Positions 1-9,761 of a stretch of DNA of 56,893 nucleotides are shown one piece after another. The stretch lies in NCBI GenBank assembly GCA_036897095.1, contig JAYMSP010000340.1, forward strand, positions 1-56,893, written 5' to 3'. Both the position numbers and the translations under genes were made by a program. How positions within the stretch are numbered: position 1 is the first letter of the stretch; the number at the start of each line of letters is the position of its first letter. This DNA comes from Plantago elongata (taxonomy: Eukaryota > Streptophyta > Magnoliopsida > Lamiales > Plantaginaceae). The notes under the pieces were generated by a model. The model was not told the DNA's origin and ran no database searches. It saw only the letters and a list, made by a program, of their open reading frames with translations.

Positions 1-1
1 G

Positions 2-178
2 GATATTCATTTTGTTCGAGAAAAGGTTGCTAAAGGCGAGGTTCGCATTCGCCATGTTCCATCTCGCTATCAAATAGAAGATATCTTCATGAAAGGGCTA
101 CCACGCATACTCTTTGATGATTTTCGTGACAGTCTAAGCATCAGACTTCCTTCAACTTCGACTGAGGGGGTGTGTTAG
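2..178 (+). CDS. copia Pol polyprotein, C-terminal RNase H end (partial)
   Basis: The frame reads DIHFVREKVAKGEVRIRHVP and then SRYQIEDIFMKGLP, ending at TAG 176-178. This is the characteristic C-terminus of the copia RNase H domain, where the usual wording is close to HVPSRYQIADIFTKGLP. The 5' end is cut by the window edge. The stop codon overlaps the first bases of the LTR, as is common in copia elements. The fragment is uninterrupted, suggesting a fairly young insertion, but activity cannot be judged. Confidence 0.85.
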   Translation, partial: DIHFVREKVAKGEVRIRHVPSRYQIEDIFMKGLPRILFDDFRDSLSIRLPSTSTEGVC

Positions 179-363
179 ACTATGTAATTGTATAGTCTTT
201 AGATTATAGAACTCTATTCGATTATTCTTTAGATTATAGAACTCTAGTTATATTAGTTTCCTGATTAGATTATAGCTTCTGGTACTTGTATATATACCCC
301 TTCTAATTCTATGAATAGACACGGATTATATTCATTATTCTTACACATGTAACGACAGTAACA
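173..363 (+). repeat. copia 3' LTR, about 191 bp
   Basis: The segment opens with TGTTA and closes with TAACA, a 5-bp terminal inverted repeat of the TG...CA type. It starts at the polypurine tract after the Pol stop. A short direct repeat (ATTCTTTAGATTATAGAACT and a near copy) lies inside at about 195-245. A TATA-like run at about 288-296 could be the LTR promoter. The exact right border is inferred from the inverted repeat only, because the partner LTR is not in the window. Confidence 0.75.
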
Positions 364-632
364 TTAAAAATAATTTCCGAACAAAGAAGCGAAAAAACGG
401 CACGATTGGTGGGAAGATTCATTCTCACGCTAATAAGGTGCTCCTAGCTGATTCTACTACTATTACACCAGTCAATTTCATCATCATCGATTCTTCAATC
501 ATCTTCTTTCTTTTCCATAATAATCAATTCAATTCAATCCAATTGATCACTGCAAAATCGAATTTTTCAATCATCCCCCAAATCGCCTCTCCAAAACCCT
601 ACCACCACTCCACGGCGGCGGTGTAGTAGTAA
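364..632 (+). promoter_or_regulatory. promoter-proximal and 5' UTR region of eIF2B delta
   Basis: Between the LTR and the ATG at 633 there is no gene. The last 150 bp are rich in C and T and resemble a plant 5' leader. No clear TATA box is seen in the non-LTR part. The TATA-like run at about 288-296 belongs to the LTR, so the transcription start may be LTR-influenced; this is inference. Confidence 0.4.
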
Positions 633-3600
633 ATGGATCCACGCCGCATGCCACGCACTGTCAGCGACCCTAAGGTCCGCCAGGTCGGATTCTTCGCTCC
701 CGGCCCTCCCGCCCTCTCCCAATCCGATCACCTCCCCTCTTCTCCACCAATCTCCAATTCTCCTTCTGCCAATTCTCTCTCCCCTGTCATGATTCCTCCA
801 CCTCGCCACCCTTCCGCCAACCTCTCTCGGAACAACCCCGAGTCATCTATCCAAATCGGAAGCTACAATCCCTCCGAGTTTCTCTCACCTACCGCCACTA
901 CTGAATTTTCAGAGGATTTCAACAGGACCGGTTCCGGTAAATTCGCTTCGTCTTTGCCGTCTGCCAATTTTGATATGGAGATGAGCAAGCAGAATAGTGG
1001 TAGCTCTTCTACTACTGTTGATGTTGTTACTAATGCCAATTTGGCTCCTATTGTTGTTTCCAAAGGTATTATCTTTTTGTAATTTTTTAATTGTGTGGTT
1101 TTGGTTTGGTGTTGGTTTTTTAATGTTTGGTGATGTGGAGCAGGTGGAAAAGCCAATGTGGACGTGCGGAAGGAGAAGGAGGAGCAGAAGCCGGCTGGTG
1201 GCGGGAAATTGAAGGAGAAGACAACTAAGGCGGAGAGGCGGGCGATGCAGGAGGCTCAGCGAGCTGCAAAGGCTGCTGCCAAAGGTGGTTAATTTAGCTG
1301 CTTAGCTGATTTTTTTTTGGCTTGATGTTGGTTTCAGATGCTTTTGTTAGCTTTATATGTATTGCCTCACATGTGTTCTTGAAGTAACCAGTTGTTAATT
1401 GCTTCATGTTTTATGTTCTCGCTGCTGCTTATTCTTATGTCGATGTGAGAGTTTGTGAGCTTTGGGTATCACTGCATGCTGCTTATGTTCGTTTCATTCT
1501 CAAGTGGATATTTCTTCATTTCTTGTGACTTTGTTGTCACCATTGGTAGTAGAATAACTGGTATCCAGTGACCAGTGATCTAGAGCATAGCGTACTGTTG
1601 GAAGCCATGTCTTTGACCCTCGTGTCATTTTATCTGTTGTGATAGTGTTATTGAATTGAAATGCGATGAATTGTAGGAGTGGTATTTTTGCTTCTTTCTC
1701 TTTCTCATGTTTTGTCGTGTTGCGCTTGCTCCTTGAGTGCAAGGTAGATTCAAAACATTTGGTATGAGCTTCATCACTTGAGAGTCAAAAACTGATCCTT
1801 TTTATGTGCTTGCCCTATTTTTATGTGGCCTTCTCAAAATTAATTATTCTAAAGAGCAAAGGGTTTAGCTCAATCAAATAGTTGTAACTTGTAGGTACTA
1901 TCTGCCCTTTTAGAGAATTGATGTGTCTGTCACATTGATCAATTTACAATACTCAAAACACTTCATCTTCTAGGTGAAGGGAATAAGGCCCCTGCTGCTT
2001 CTGGCGTTAACTCACTAAATCACAATGCGGTGAAAAGTGTGAAAGGTGGGGTTTCACAAAAGAAAGAGAATTCTCCGGTTGCAGTTGAGAAAAAAGGGGG
2101 AGATTATCAACCAGATAAAGACCGGAAGAAAGATGTTCCTCAACCTCGGATGCAATTCGATGATGCAAACAGAGTTGAAAAGGCGAAGAAGCGTTCAGTT
2201 GTAAAACAAACTGAAACCAGGAACAGAGTTGAACTTTTTAGGCATCTACCCCAGTATGAACATGGTACTCGGCTTCCTGAACTGGAATTGAAGTTCTTCC
2301 AGGTTGATACAGTTCATCCTGCTGTTTACAAGGTAACTTCCAAGACCCTTGTGTTACCTTTTTGTCGCTTACATTCTGAAAGTAAAATTGTAGTTGACAG
2401 AGCATGAAAAGCCAAGATACAATTTCCCCTGCTATTATTGAAAACCATGTTTCTGTGATATCTGTGATAAATGGAAAGTGATTTTTTTAATGCAACTAAC
2501 CGTGTATTGATTTGGCATATCAGATTGGGCTGAGATATCTATCTGGTGATTTGTCTGGAGGCAATGCTCGTTGCATTGCTATGCTTCAAGCATTCATGGA
2601 AGCAATCAAAGATTACTCTACCCCACCTGAGAAAGCCCTTGTCAGGGACTTGACTGCAAAACTGAATGGTTATATCTCATTTCTCATCGAATGCAGACCC
2701 CTCTCGATCAGCATGGGAAATGCAATTAGGTTCCTTAAAACTCGAGTTGCAAAATTGTCCCTGAACCTGTCTGAGTCAGAGGCAAAATCTAGCCTCATAT
2801 CAGATATTGAGGGCTTTATAGGTGAAAAGATCATTCTGGCAGATAAGGTTATTATAGAGCATGCTGTAACAAAAATTAGGGATGGTGATGTTCTTCTCAC
2901 CTACGCATCATCGTCTTCTGTTGAAATGATACTATTGCATGCTCATGAGCTTGGTAAACAGTTTCGAGTTGTGATCGTTGATTCACGTCCAAAACTTGAA
3001 GGACAAAAGTTGCTCCGCAGGCTTGTAGGGAAGGGTATTAATTGTACTTACACTCATATTAATGCCATCTCCTATATCATGCATGAAGTTACAAAAGTGT
3101 TTCTGGGTGCGTCTTCTGTTCTGTCTAATGGAATGGTTTACTCAAGGGTTGGTACTGCATGTGTTGCCATGGTTGCCCACCAATTCCGCGTTCCAGTTTT
3201 GATATGTTGTGAAGCTTACAAGTTCCATGAAAGGGTCCAACTTGATTCAATCTGCTCTAATGAACTTGGTATGGAAAATTTTCCTTCTAAGATGAGATGT
3301 ATTGTCAGCTTAAGTAACTGGTGACTAGTGAGGATTCTGTAATTAATTTCTGTAGTTGCAATCCTGTCTCATTTCAGGTGACCCCGATGCTATTTCAAAG
3401 GTTTCTGGTAGAAATGATATAAATTCATTGGACGGCTGGGCCACTACAGAAAATCTACAAATCTTGAATCTGACGTAAGAAATATACTGTCAAGTTGTAA
3501 ATTCTGTTCCAGAGATAATTTTATTAGTGAGTTTAACATTAACCTTTTGTTCGGTCTTTTCGACAGCTATGATGCGACTCCTGCAGATTATGTTTCAGTA

Positions 3601-3947
3601 ATCATAACAGACTATGGCCTGGTAAGCCGATACTAATTTAATGTCAGTTACTTTTTGGATGTCATATATAGCCCTTGACTGCTCTATGCTCGTAGTGCCC
3701 TTGAAGTTTCTAAATCTATGTATGTTTTTAATGTATCCCATCAAAATTTGCTATCACTTTTGTTCCTCAACCTCCAGTGTTCCATTACATACACTTATTA
3801 TAGGTGTGTCCCTTATTTTTTATTTTTGCTGGTTTTATGATATTCTTCCTTCTGTTAACTAATTCTCTCCTGAATACTTGTGATTAGATCCCGCCTACGA
3901 GCGTTCCTGTGATTGTCCGTGAGTACTATAGAGAGCATTGGATATAG
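633..3947 (+). CDS. eIF2B-delta: translation initiation factor eIF2B subunit delta
   Basis: Seven exons join in phase: 633-1065, 1144-1284, 1974-2332, 2524-3268, 3378-3474, 3567-3621, 3888-3947 (629 aa, close to plant homologues). The product is the delta subunit of eIF2B, the guanine nucleotide exchange factor that recharges eIF2 with GTP in the cytosol. The first 240 or so residues are a low-complexity Ser/Pro- then Lys-rich region, typical of plant delta subunits. The rest is the NagB/RpiA-like eIF2B alpha/beta/delta fold, with motifs such as ISFLIECRPLSISMGNAIR, VLLTYASSSSVEMIL, VIVDSRPKLEG and the closing ITDYGLIPPTSVPVIVREY. All introns are GT-AG. The start is the first ATG of the long exon-1 frame. 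It converges on the cytochrome b561 gene. Identity is secure; exon 1-2 borders are least certain because that region is poorly conserved. Confidence 0.93.
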
Positions 3948-4690
3948 AATTGTGCAGTGCAAAGACCACTACAAGGTTTACATAGTTATGAGAAAAGCAA
4001 TTTTGAGACCCTTTTGTAGCTGGGTCCATAACGCCATATATTCTAATTCTTATATACTGGAAAAAAATATTTATTCTTTCAACATGAGTTGATGTCGATT
4101 GTTGACTTGACCTTGATTCTGTGAAGAGTGTGAATGTTATGCCTCTCCAGGCGTTTTTTTCCCATCAAGTTATTTCTGCAGTTTTTTTTTTAAATCACGA
4201 ATTGCTGTGAGCTAGTGTTTTACAGCATCTGAATTGCTTGTGAGTTGTGACCATTACATCAAATTAAATTCTGACTTAGATACATCACAAAGTTTCAAAG
4301 TGACCAAACCATAGTGAGTTTATTAGGTCCTTTTGTAGTTTATACTTTTGAATCACATAGTTTTTGTTTATATTTAGATTGTGATGATATAACAAGAATG
4401 CCCAATTCTTAAATGTATGCACTTGTAGATAATGTGTAAAGCGTAGAGCGGTAGAGTGCTTGTATACCACTAAACGAAGAACAATGCCCTCCCAGGCTTG
4501 ATCAAGTAGCATATATGTAAACAAAGTAACTATCAGTTGTAACAAATTAACAACCAAGTTAACTAAGTTGATGACACAGCTAGACTATCATTCTTTCCTG
4601 CTGGTATGCTCTATAAGTCATGTAACTCTTTTAACCCATAATTGTTATACTCCGCGCAAAACCTAGGAGTCAAGTATATGACTTTGGAAT
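3948..4690. other. convergent intergenic region with both 3' UTRs
   Basis: This 743-bp AT-rich gap lies between two stop codons of convergent genes. Only 3' UTR sequence is expected. The open frames seen here have no coding character and I see no repeat or RNA gene. Confidence 0.6.
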
Positions 4691-6386
4691 CTATTCAATA
4701 GATCCAAGAAGGACATCACCTTTTCCGTATATGGGGGAAACAACCCCAAGAACTACAAAACCAGCCAAAACTACCACCAGAATACCCAAAGAATTCACCA
4801 GCATTGCCTCAGTTGAAAACCGGGTAATTATTTTATGTGCTTGAAGGAATGTCGCCTTCTCTAGGAAGCCTGTGGCACATGTAGCAACGGCTAGAACATA
4901 AATATAGATGCCAAAGTACACGTGCCATGGCATGAGATTAGCTCGTCTGCTTCTAGATCCACCAGGATACCAGAATGTTACAAATCCAGCAGCCCACTAC
5001 AGAATATATGAAAGAGAATCTCAATGACAAACAGAAAATTAGCCAAGATCTCTCTGCAAATGAGGATTTTATAAAGGAAAGGCATAATCTAAGTGAAGCC
5101 AAGCACCTGAGTTGCAAACAAGAAGAGGGTGGCGAGGCCTAGCCATGAGTGGAGACTGTAAAAGTCATCAGCACCTTTCTCTTTGTGAAATTTCCAGACA
5201 GCCCAAAGTCCAATGGCGCTCAAAATGAAAGCAAGGACCTGCAGGGAAAGGTGAACCAACTTTTTGGAGTTTTTTGTTCCGGTTACAGTCTTGTACGCTA
5301 ACATGGCTGCATAGAAATATTCCATCAAATTGAAAAAATTAAAGCAACAAACAACAGGATGAGGTAGTAACTAGCAATACTGGTGATGGGTCAAACTACG
5401 ATTTAGGAACTAATGTGTGCTTAACCAGTGGCAATCGACTAATAGCATCCTACAAGCCTGCTGTAGGCATGGTCATGTACCAGATCTCAGTAAGGCAGTT
5501 CCTACATTCATAAAGAACATGAAGCCCAGGTTCAACTTATCCACATTAAAACTCCAACTAAGAAAGCAACCATCCTGAGACCAAAATTAATACTAGGGCC
5601 TTCTTACTATGCAATAACTGCATTCATCAAGAATTTCAGAACCTTCACTCTGTCACTTTTTTTAGCTCAACTCAGGAACAGACCACCTAAAGAAGATGTC
5701 TGTCTAGTACAGGAAAAAAGATCTCTTAGTAGTTACTACTTGCGACTTATAAGCTGAAATTGAAGACATTACAACTTTGTCTACACAAATTAAGATCCAA
5801 ACTATAAAACAAACCAACAATACATTAAACTGGTTTAATACAGAATATGCCTGCATATTATTCGTACCTTCGCCATTCATAAGCACCAGCCCAATCAGCA
5901 TCAATACAGGATGAGCCTGTGTAAGTAATCAAATAGAACCCATCCATTAATCGATTTAGATACAAATATGGACCAAGGATAAGTTCCCAGGTATTAGAAA
6001 TCAAAACTTTCGACATTTCTCAGAACAACATACACATATTGACATTGTATACACTAGATGATTCTTGAAACTATAAAATGTCTTAATTCAGTTAGCTGAC
6101 GAAAGTAACAAACAAAAGATTTGGCAGAAATGTATGATAACGATCAATAAGACAAATACTGCATCAATATGATACAAACAAAAATAAATGAGAGCTATAG
6201 TAATAAACCAAAGTGACAGAAAAAAAGGGTTATTTCAATTACATTAAAGAGGCGAGCTTTCTGATCGGAGGCGAGAGACATTCCGCCTCTATAGTGATAT
6301 GTCCATACCAATAGCAAAACGACTATTGCAATTCCGATCAGTCTCACCGCCGCAATGATCGGAAATCGCACCACCGGAACCGCCAT
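4691..6386 (-). CDS. CYB561: cytochrome b561, transmembrane ascorbate ferrireductase
   Basis: Four exons on the minus strand join in phase: 6386-6243, 5916-5868, 5306-5107, 4996-4691 (232 aa). The family passes electrons from cytosolic ascorbate through two b-type haems to ferric chelates or monodehydroascorbate across the tonoplast or plasma membrane. The six hydrophobic helices are visible. Histidines fall at 50 (AHPVLM), 83 (LVHLSL), 117 (YSLHSWLG) and 156 (MPWHVY), the four haem ligands of the family. The ascorbate-side LAYKT motif follows at 68-72. The N-terminus MAVPVVRFPI is typical of this plant clade. The ATG at 6386 is used; a TTG just upstream is not a start. It is tail-to-tail with eIF2B delta, as the Arabidopsis pair At5g38630/At5g38640 is (from memory), which favours the ACYB-1/CYB561B type. 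Confidence 0.93.
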
Positions 6387-6738
6387 CAATTTTCAAGAAC
6401 TTGTTAGATTTACTGGTTTAGTGAAGAAGATTTGAGCTCAGAAATGTTGACTTTCTTTTTCCTGTTCTTACTGTAAAAAAAGATAAGAGGACTCTTGGAA
6501 TATTTCCCTTCAGGGTTTGAAATTTTAGTTGGTGAAACTTCGCACCTCAAATAAACCTGATTTTACAGTTTGCTCATCTTGTCCCGATTTGATTAGTGAT
6601 TGAGACTTTGAGAGTCATCATCTCTACTAATAGTCTAATACTATTAAAATTTACTAATTTAGGAAATCAGTCGATATGCTCATTTTTACAATTATCATAT
6701 AATCTAACATTTCTCCTAAAACTATGGATAGATACAAA
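6387..6738. other. upstream region of the cytochrome b561 gene
   Basis: About 350 bp precede the minus-strand ATG at 6386 before the LINE target duplication begins. It should hold the promoter and 5' leader. No clear motif could be assigned. Confidence 0.4.
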
Positions 6739-6756
6739 TATACTAATAATAGAGTT
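6739..6756. repeat. LINE target-site duplication, left copy
   Basis: TATACTAATAATAGAGTT here is repeated exactly at 7869-7886 on the other side of the LINE. The left copy runs straight into the poly-T tail of the insertion. Confidence 0.9.
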
Positions 6757-6890
6757 TTTTTTTTTTGAAATTAAGTCATACCATAAAACTAGTTAAGTGA
6801 TATATCGGACATATCGATTTAACAAATTCTAATATAGTACTAGTCATCGATATTTTTTTTTTGAATTAAGTCATACCATAAAACTAGTTT
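6755..6890 (-). repeat. duplicated LINE 3' end with two poly(A) tracts
   Basis: A T-run followed by a 26-28 bp tail containing TTAAGTCATACCATAAAAC occurs twice, at 6755-6794 and 6853-6890, 98 bp apart. On the minus strand each is a LINE 3' end with its own poly(A) tract. One copy should lie at the terminus, so the second is an internal duplicate. Confidence 0.8.
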
Positions 6891-7868
6891 GGATATACAT
6901 CCCAGACTTTCAGATCATAACTACGAGTTCCATTAGTACTAGTACTACCAAACTTAGTTCCATCTACTATACTACCGTAACCGCTGCCGATTTTTAACTA
7001 AAATGTCTACACTTCGATTGGATTCACGGAACACAAAGTGCAACTGTAGTCTCCTAAGCAGCCGGCGGATTTCCTCCACCAGAATTTGATGCCTCAATGG
7101 TATGGTCGCTTCACTATTAAAACATTTAAGAACGTAACAAGAGTCAGTTTAAATCTCAAGAGACAAAATATTTAATTGAAAGGCGAGAAGAAGATCATAT
7201 TTAAAAGCATAGAGTTCAGCAAAATTATTATCCGTAAAATCAATATATGTAGTGAAAGCTCTAAGAAATGATCCATCATGATGCCTTAAAATTCCTCAAA
7301 TTCTCGCCTGCCCTGGGCTGTCAAGTGCAGATCCATCAATATTCATACAAAATTGCAATTTTTATTGTGGCTTCCCACGACATAAAGTGACAATCCTTCA
7401 ATGGATTTCTTGATGAGGAAATTGATACTTATATCTCTCCGGGTTTTGTAGAAAGCACGATAGATGGCAATTTGATTAATTTGAGTGCCTCGGAACATAA
7501 AGTCATTCCGAGCTTTCTAAAAGAGCCACCCCATAATTGAAACAGTAATTAAAAGATGAGGCAAATGGTTCCACGAGGTAAAAATTTGGGGGAATAAGAT
7601 TAAAGGAGGGGCAGAAGGAAAGAAAGTATGTCTTAGCCAATTAAACATTGAGCAATGCAACAACAGATGATCAAAGGTCTCATCTTCAGCTCCGCAAAGT
7701 GTGCAAAGAGGGGAAATTGGGAGGTGAGAATGTACCAAAAAAGAAGCGGTTGGAAGGGCATCCCACATAATCATCCAAATGAACACACGAATACGTGGGG
7801 GAATTTAAGGTCCCAAAGTCTATTCCAAATTCATAAAGGGGATAAATCTTTGTGTACGGACATTATAT
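6757..7868 (-). mobile_element. 5'-truncated, decayed LINE (non-LTR retrotransposon)
   Basis: The insert is flanked by an exact 18-bp direct repeat (6739-6756 and 7869-7886). A T-run at its left end is the poly(A) tail of a minus-strand insertion. Reading the minus strand, the upstream part encodes a zinc-finger domain of LINE reverse transcriptases and the downstream part an RNase H-like domain. The length of about 1.1 kb and the lack of endonuclease and reverse transcriptase cores show 5' truncation, the usual outcome of target-primed reverse transcription. Confidence 0.85.
7020..7850 (-). pseudogene. LINE ORF2 remnant: zf-RVT and RNase H-like domains
   Basis: On the minus strand from about 7850 the frame gives WDLKFPHVFVFIWMIMWDAL and then CTLCGAEDETFDHLLLHC, the Cys/His pattern of the zf-RVT domain found after plant LINE reverse transcriptases. 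Further on, at about 7340-7190, comes NIDGSALDSPGQA, a stop, then GILRHHDGSFLRAF and NNFAELYAF, the pattern of the LINE-type RNase H (DGS...G..GG.LR...N..AE). A TGA inside the RNase H part and other breaks show that it no longer encodes a working protein. Confidence 0.8.
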
Positions 7869-7886
7869 TATACTAATAATAGAGTT
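7869..7886. repeat. LINE target-site duplication, right copy
   Basis: Exact 18-bp copy of 6739-6756, bordering the 5'-truncated end of the LINE. Confidence 0.9.
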
Positions 7887-9052
7887 ATTCAATTGATAGT
7901 TAATTCCATGTACAATAACGAGTAGACAATAAATAAGAAAATTTTAATAAATTAAGATATCAAAAATCATTTTTATTAAACACTCATTTTTTTATTAAGA
8001 AAATTGTTGAGTTTACTCTTCTCTATCGGATAATTGCGCACTACCAGTAGTGCTTTAAATGTTGTATTAGGCATAAAATGCTGCAATGCACAATATATAA
8101 TATATACAGTTATTGAAAAAATTTGCGAGGATTATTCAATAATAAGTTGTCAATTAATCTATTAACATATCAATTAGTGTCTTATAATTTAGGTTCCCTA
8201 CATCTAGACCGAGTATATAAATTTGCTGAGTACATCTTGTCGTAAGAATAAAAAATGATTCAATACATAGACTATATTACTATACTATATGCTTTTCTTA
8301 GTTGTGAAGTAAAACAAGGACATGTAGCTTGTGCACAATAGGATATGTTAACTTTAACTATTGAAATTGGATTACAGTATTGGACAAGTTTTGCTCAAAT
8401 AATCAGGCAAGCAACGTTGCACCGTCACATTTCTTCTTCCTGACTAGAACTAAGTTAGAAACGGTTGGAATGTTATCGCTGAATCGTGTCTCTGCTTATA
8501 TTTTATTCGTAAATATATTTCATTTTGATTATAAATTAACATTTCATAGTTAAAAATTTACATGCTTAACCCACTAAACCTAATAGTTAAAGTTTAATTT
8601 TGTTTATATTATATCCGTAAGGTACTTCATTTTTATAATATTGCATATTGATAAAGTTGAAGTAATTAAGTTATGTATATGTTGAAGCGTGTTAATTCTT
8701 ACATCATACATTCCAATGATTCTATATATATTGAGTTGAGACCATAATCTACCTATTTAATTCGTCTTTCGTCTTGTGATAGTGATTGTCGCCATCTAAT
8801 GCGTGTCAGTTTGTTGGGTTCCAATCGTTGTTTTGATCAATGTCACTGTGATTTTCTTAGTAGGTAGGAAGATAATATTTCCTTGGAATCAGAGACAAAA
8901 ACAAAGAAAATATCCTTAGGTAGAAAGCAAAGCACACAGAGAATATCAACAACTAGAAACAAAGGAAGAAAAATAACGGAATGCATTTAACAAACGTTTT
9001 GTCTTAATCTAATTAATTGGGTTTTTTACAATCATGCAGGATTTCTCCAACC
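7887..9052. other. AT-rich intergenic stretch
   Basis: No coding frame of note, no RNA gene and no clear repeat border was seen. The sequence is strongly AT-rich throughout. Confidence 0.5.
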
Positions 9053-9454
9053 TGACAACAGATAATAAATAAAAATATTAATATATTTATTCTGTTAAAT
9101 TTAAAAATATTAAATTAAAAAATTAATAATTCTTAAAAAGTATTATTTTAATCCTAAAATTATTTTAAATGATAAATTTAATTTTTTTTATTAATAGTTG
9201 TATTTTTTTAATTTAAATATTTATAAGGCGGAATGACGATTAGGCGTCGTCAAGGCGGTAAAGCGATCACCCTTTCACCTTATGAATATTTAAATTAAAA
9301 AAATATAAATATTAATTAAAATATTTAAATTTACGTTCTAAAATATTTTTTAAAATAAACTAATATTTTTTAAAAAATTATTTATTTTCTATTTTAGTAT
9401 TTTAAAATATAATAAATTTAATATGTTAATATTTTTATTTGATGTCTGTTGTCA
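9053..9454. mobile_element. AT-rich foldback (MITE-like) element, about 402 bp
   Basis: The outer ends are TGACAACAGA and its exact reverse complement TCTGTTGTCA. Inside, two arms of about 175 bp are imperfect reverse complements of each other, for instance TTTAATTTAAATATTTATAAGG on the left against CCTTATGAATATTTAAATTA on the right. The arms enclose a GC-richer centre of about 50 bp (9229-9277) that contains TTAGGCGTCGTC. No protein is encoded. The overall form is that of a non-autonomous foldback DNA transposon. No convincing target duplication was found, so the superfamily is open. Confidence 0.7.
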
Positions 9455-9761
9455 AACTGGACTACGACCTGACTGAACGTAGAAAAGCGCTAGTTAAACT
9501 TAACTATTCTACGCTAATTAAACTTAACTAGATAATAGACTAGTAATGCTTTATTGTAGAGAATTGAGGTTAGTCATAGTCACTAGTCAGTCAATATATG
9601 CCAATTGCCAGTCGCCGCCTCATTCCCAAAGCAAACTTCAACCAAATACAGCTCACACACACGCACCGTGGCACCTAATTACCACCCGCCATATTCTTTT
9701 ACGGAAATACCCTCCTAAAATGCAATGTTTTAATCGACACACCTTATATATTCCACACCAA
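9455..9761. other. spacer between the foldback element and the Helitron
   Basis: No gene or repeat could be supported in these 300 bp. Confidence 0.4.

Larger units (their letters stand above)
1..363 (+). mobile_element. 3' end of a Ty1/copia LTR retrotransposon
   Basis: The last 58 codons of a copia polyprotein (2-178) are followed directly by an LTR. The purine run GAGGGGG just before the LTR is the expected polypurine tract. The 5' part of the element lies outside the window, so it cannot be told whether the copy is complete. No stop interrupts the short coding piece. The element ends about 270 bp before the start codon of the eIF2B delta gene and points the same way. Confidence 0.85.

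Noticed and set aside
1861-1890. Short tRNA A-box-like words in intron 2 of eIF2B delta
   Set aside because: No cloverleaf could be built and no matching B box lies at the right distance. No tRNA, rRNA or CRISPR array was found in the window.
7655-7876. 73-codon plus-strand frame inside the LINE
   Set aside because: It is antisense to the zf-RVT remnant, which shows clear family motifs.
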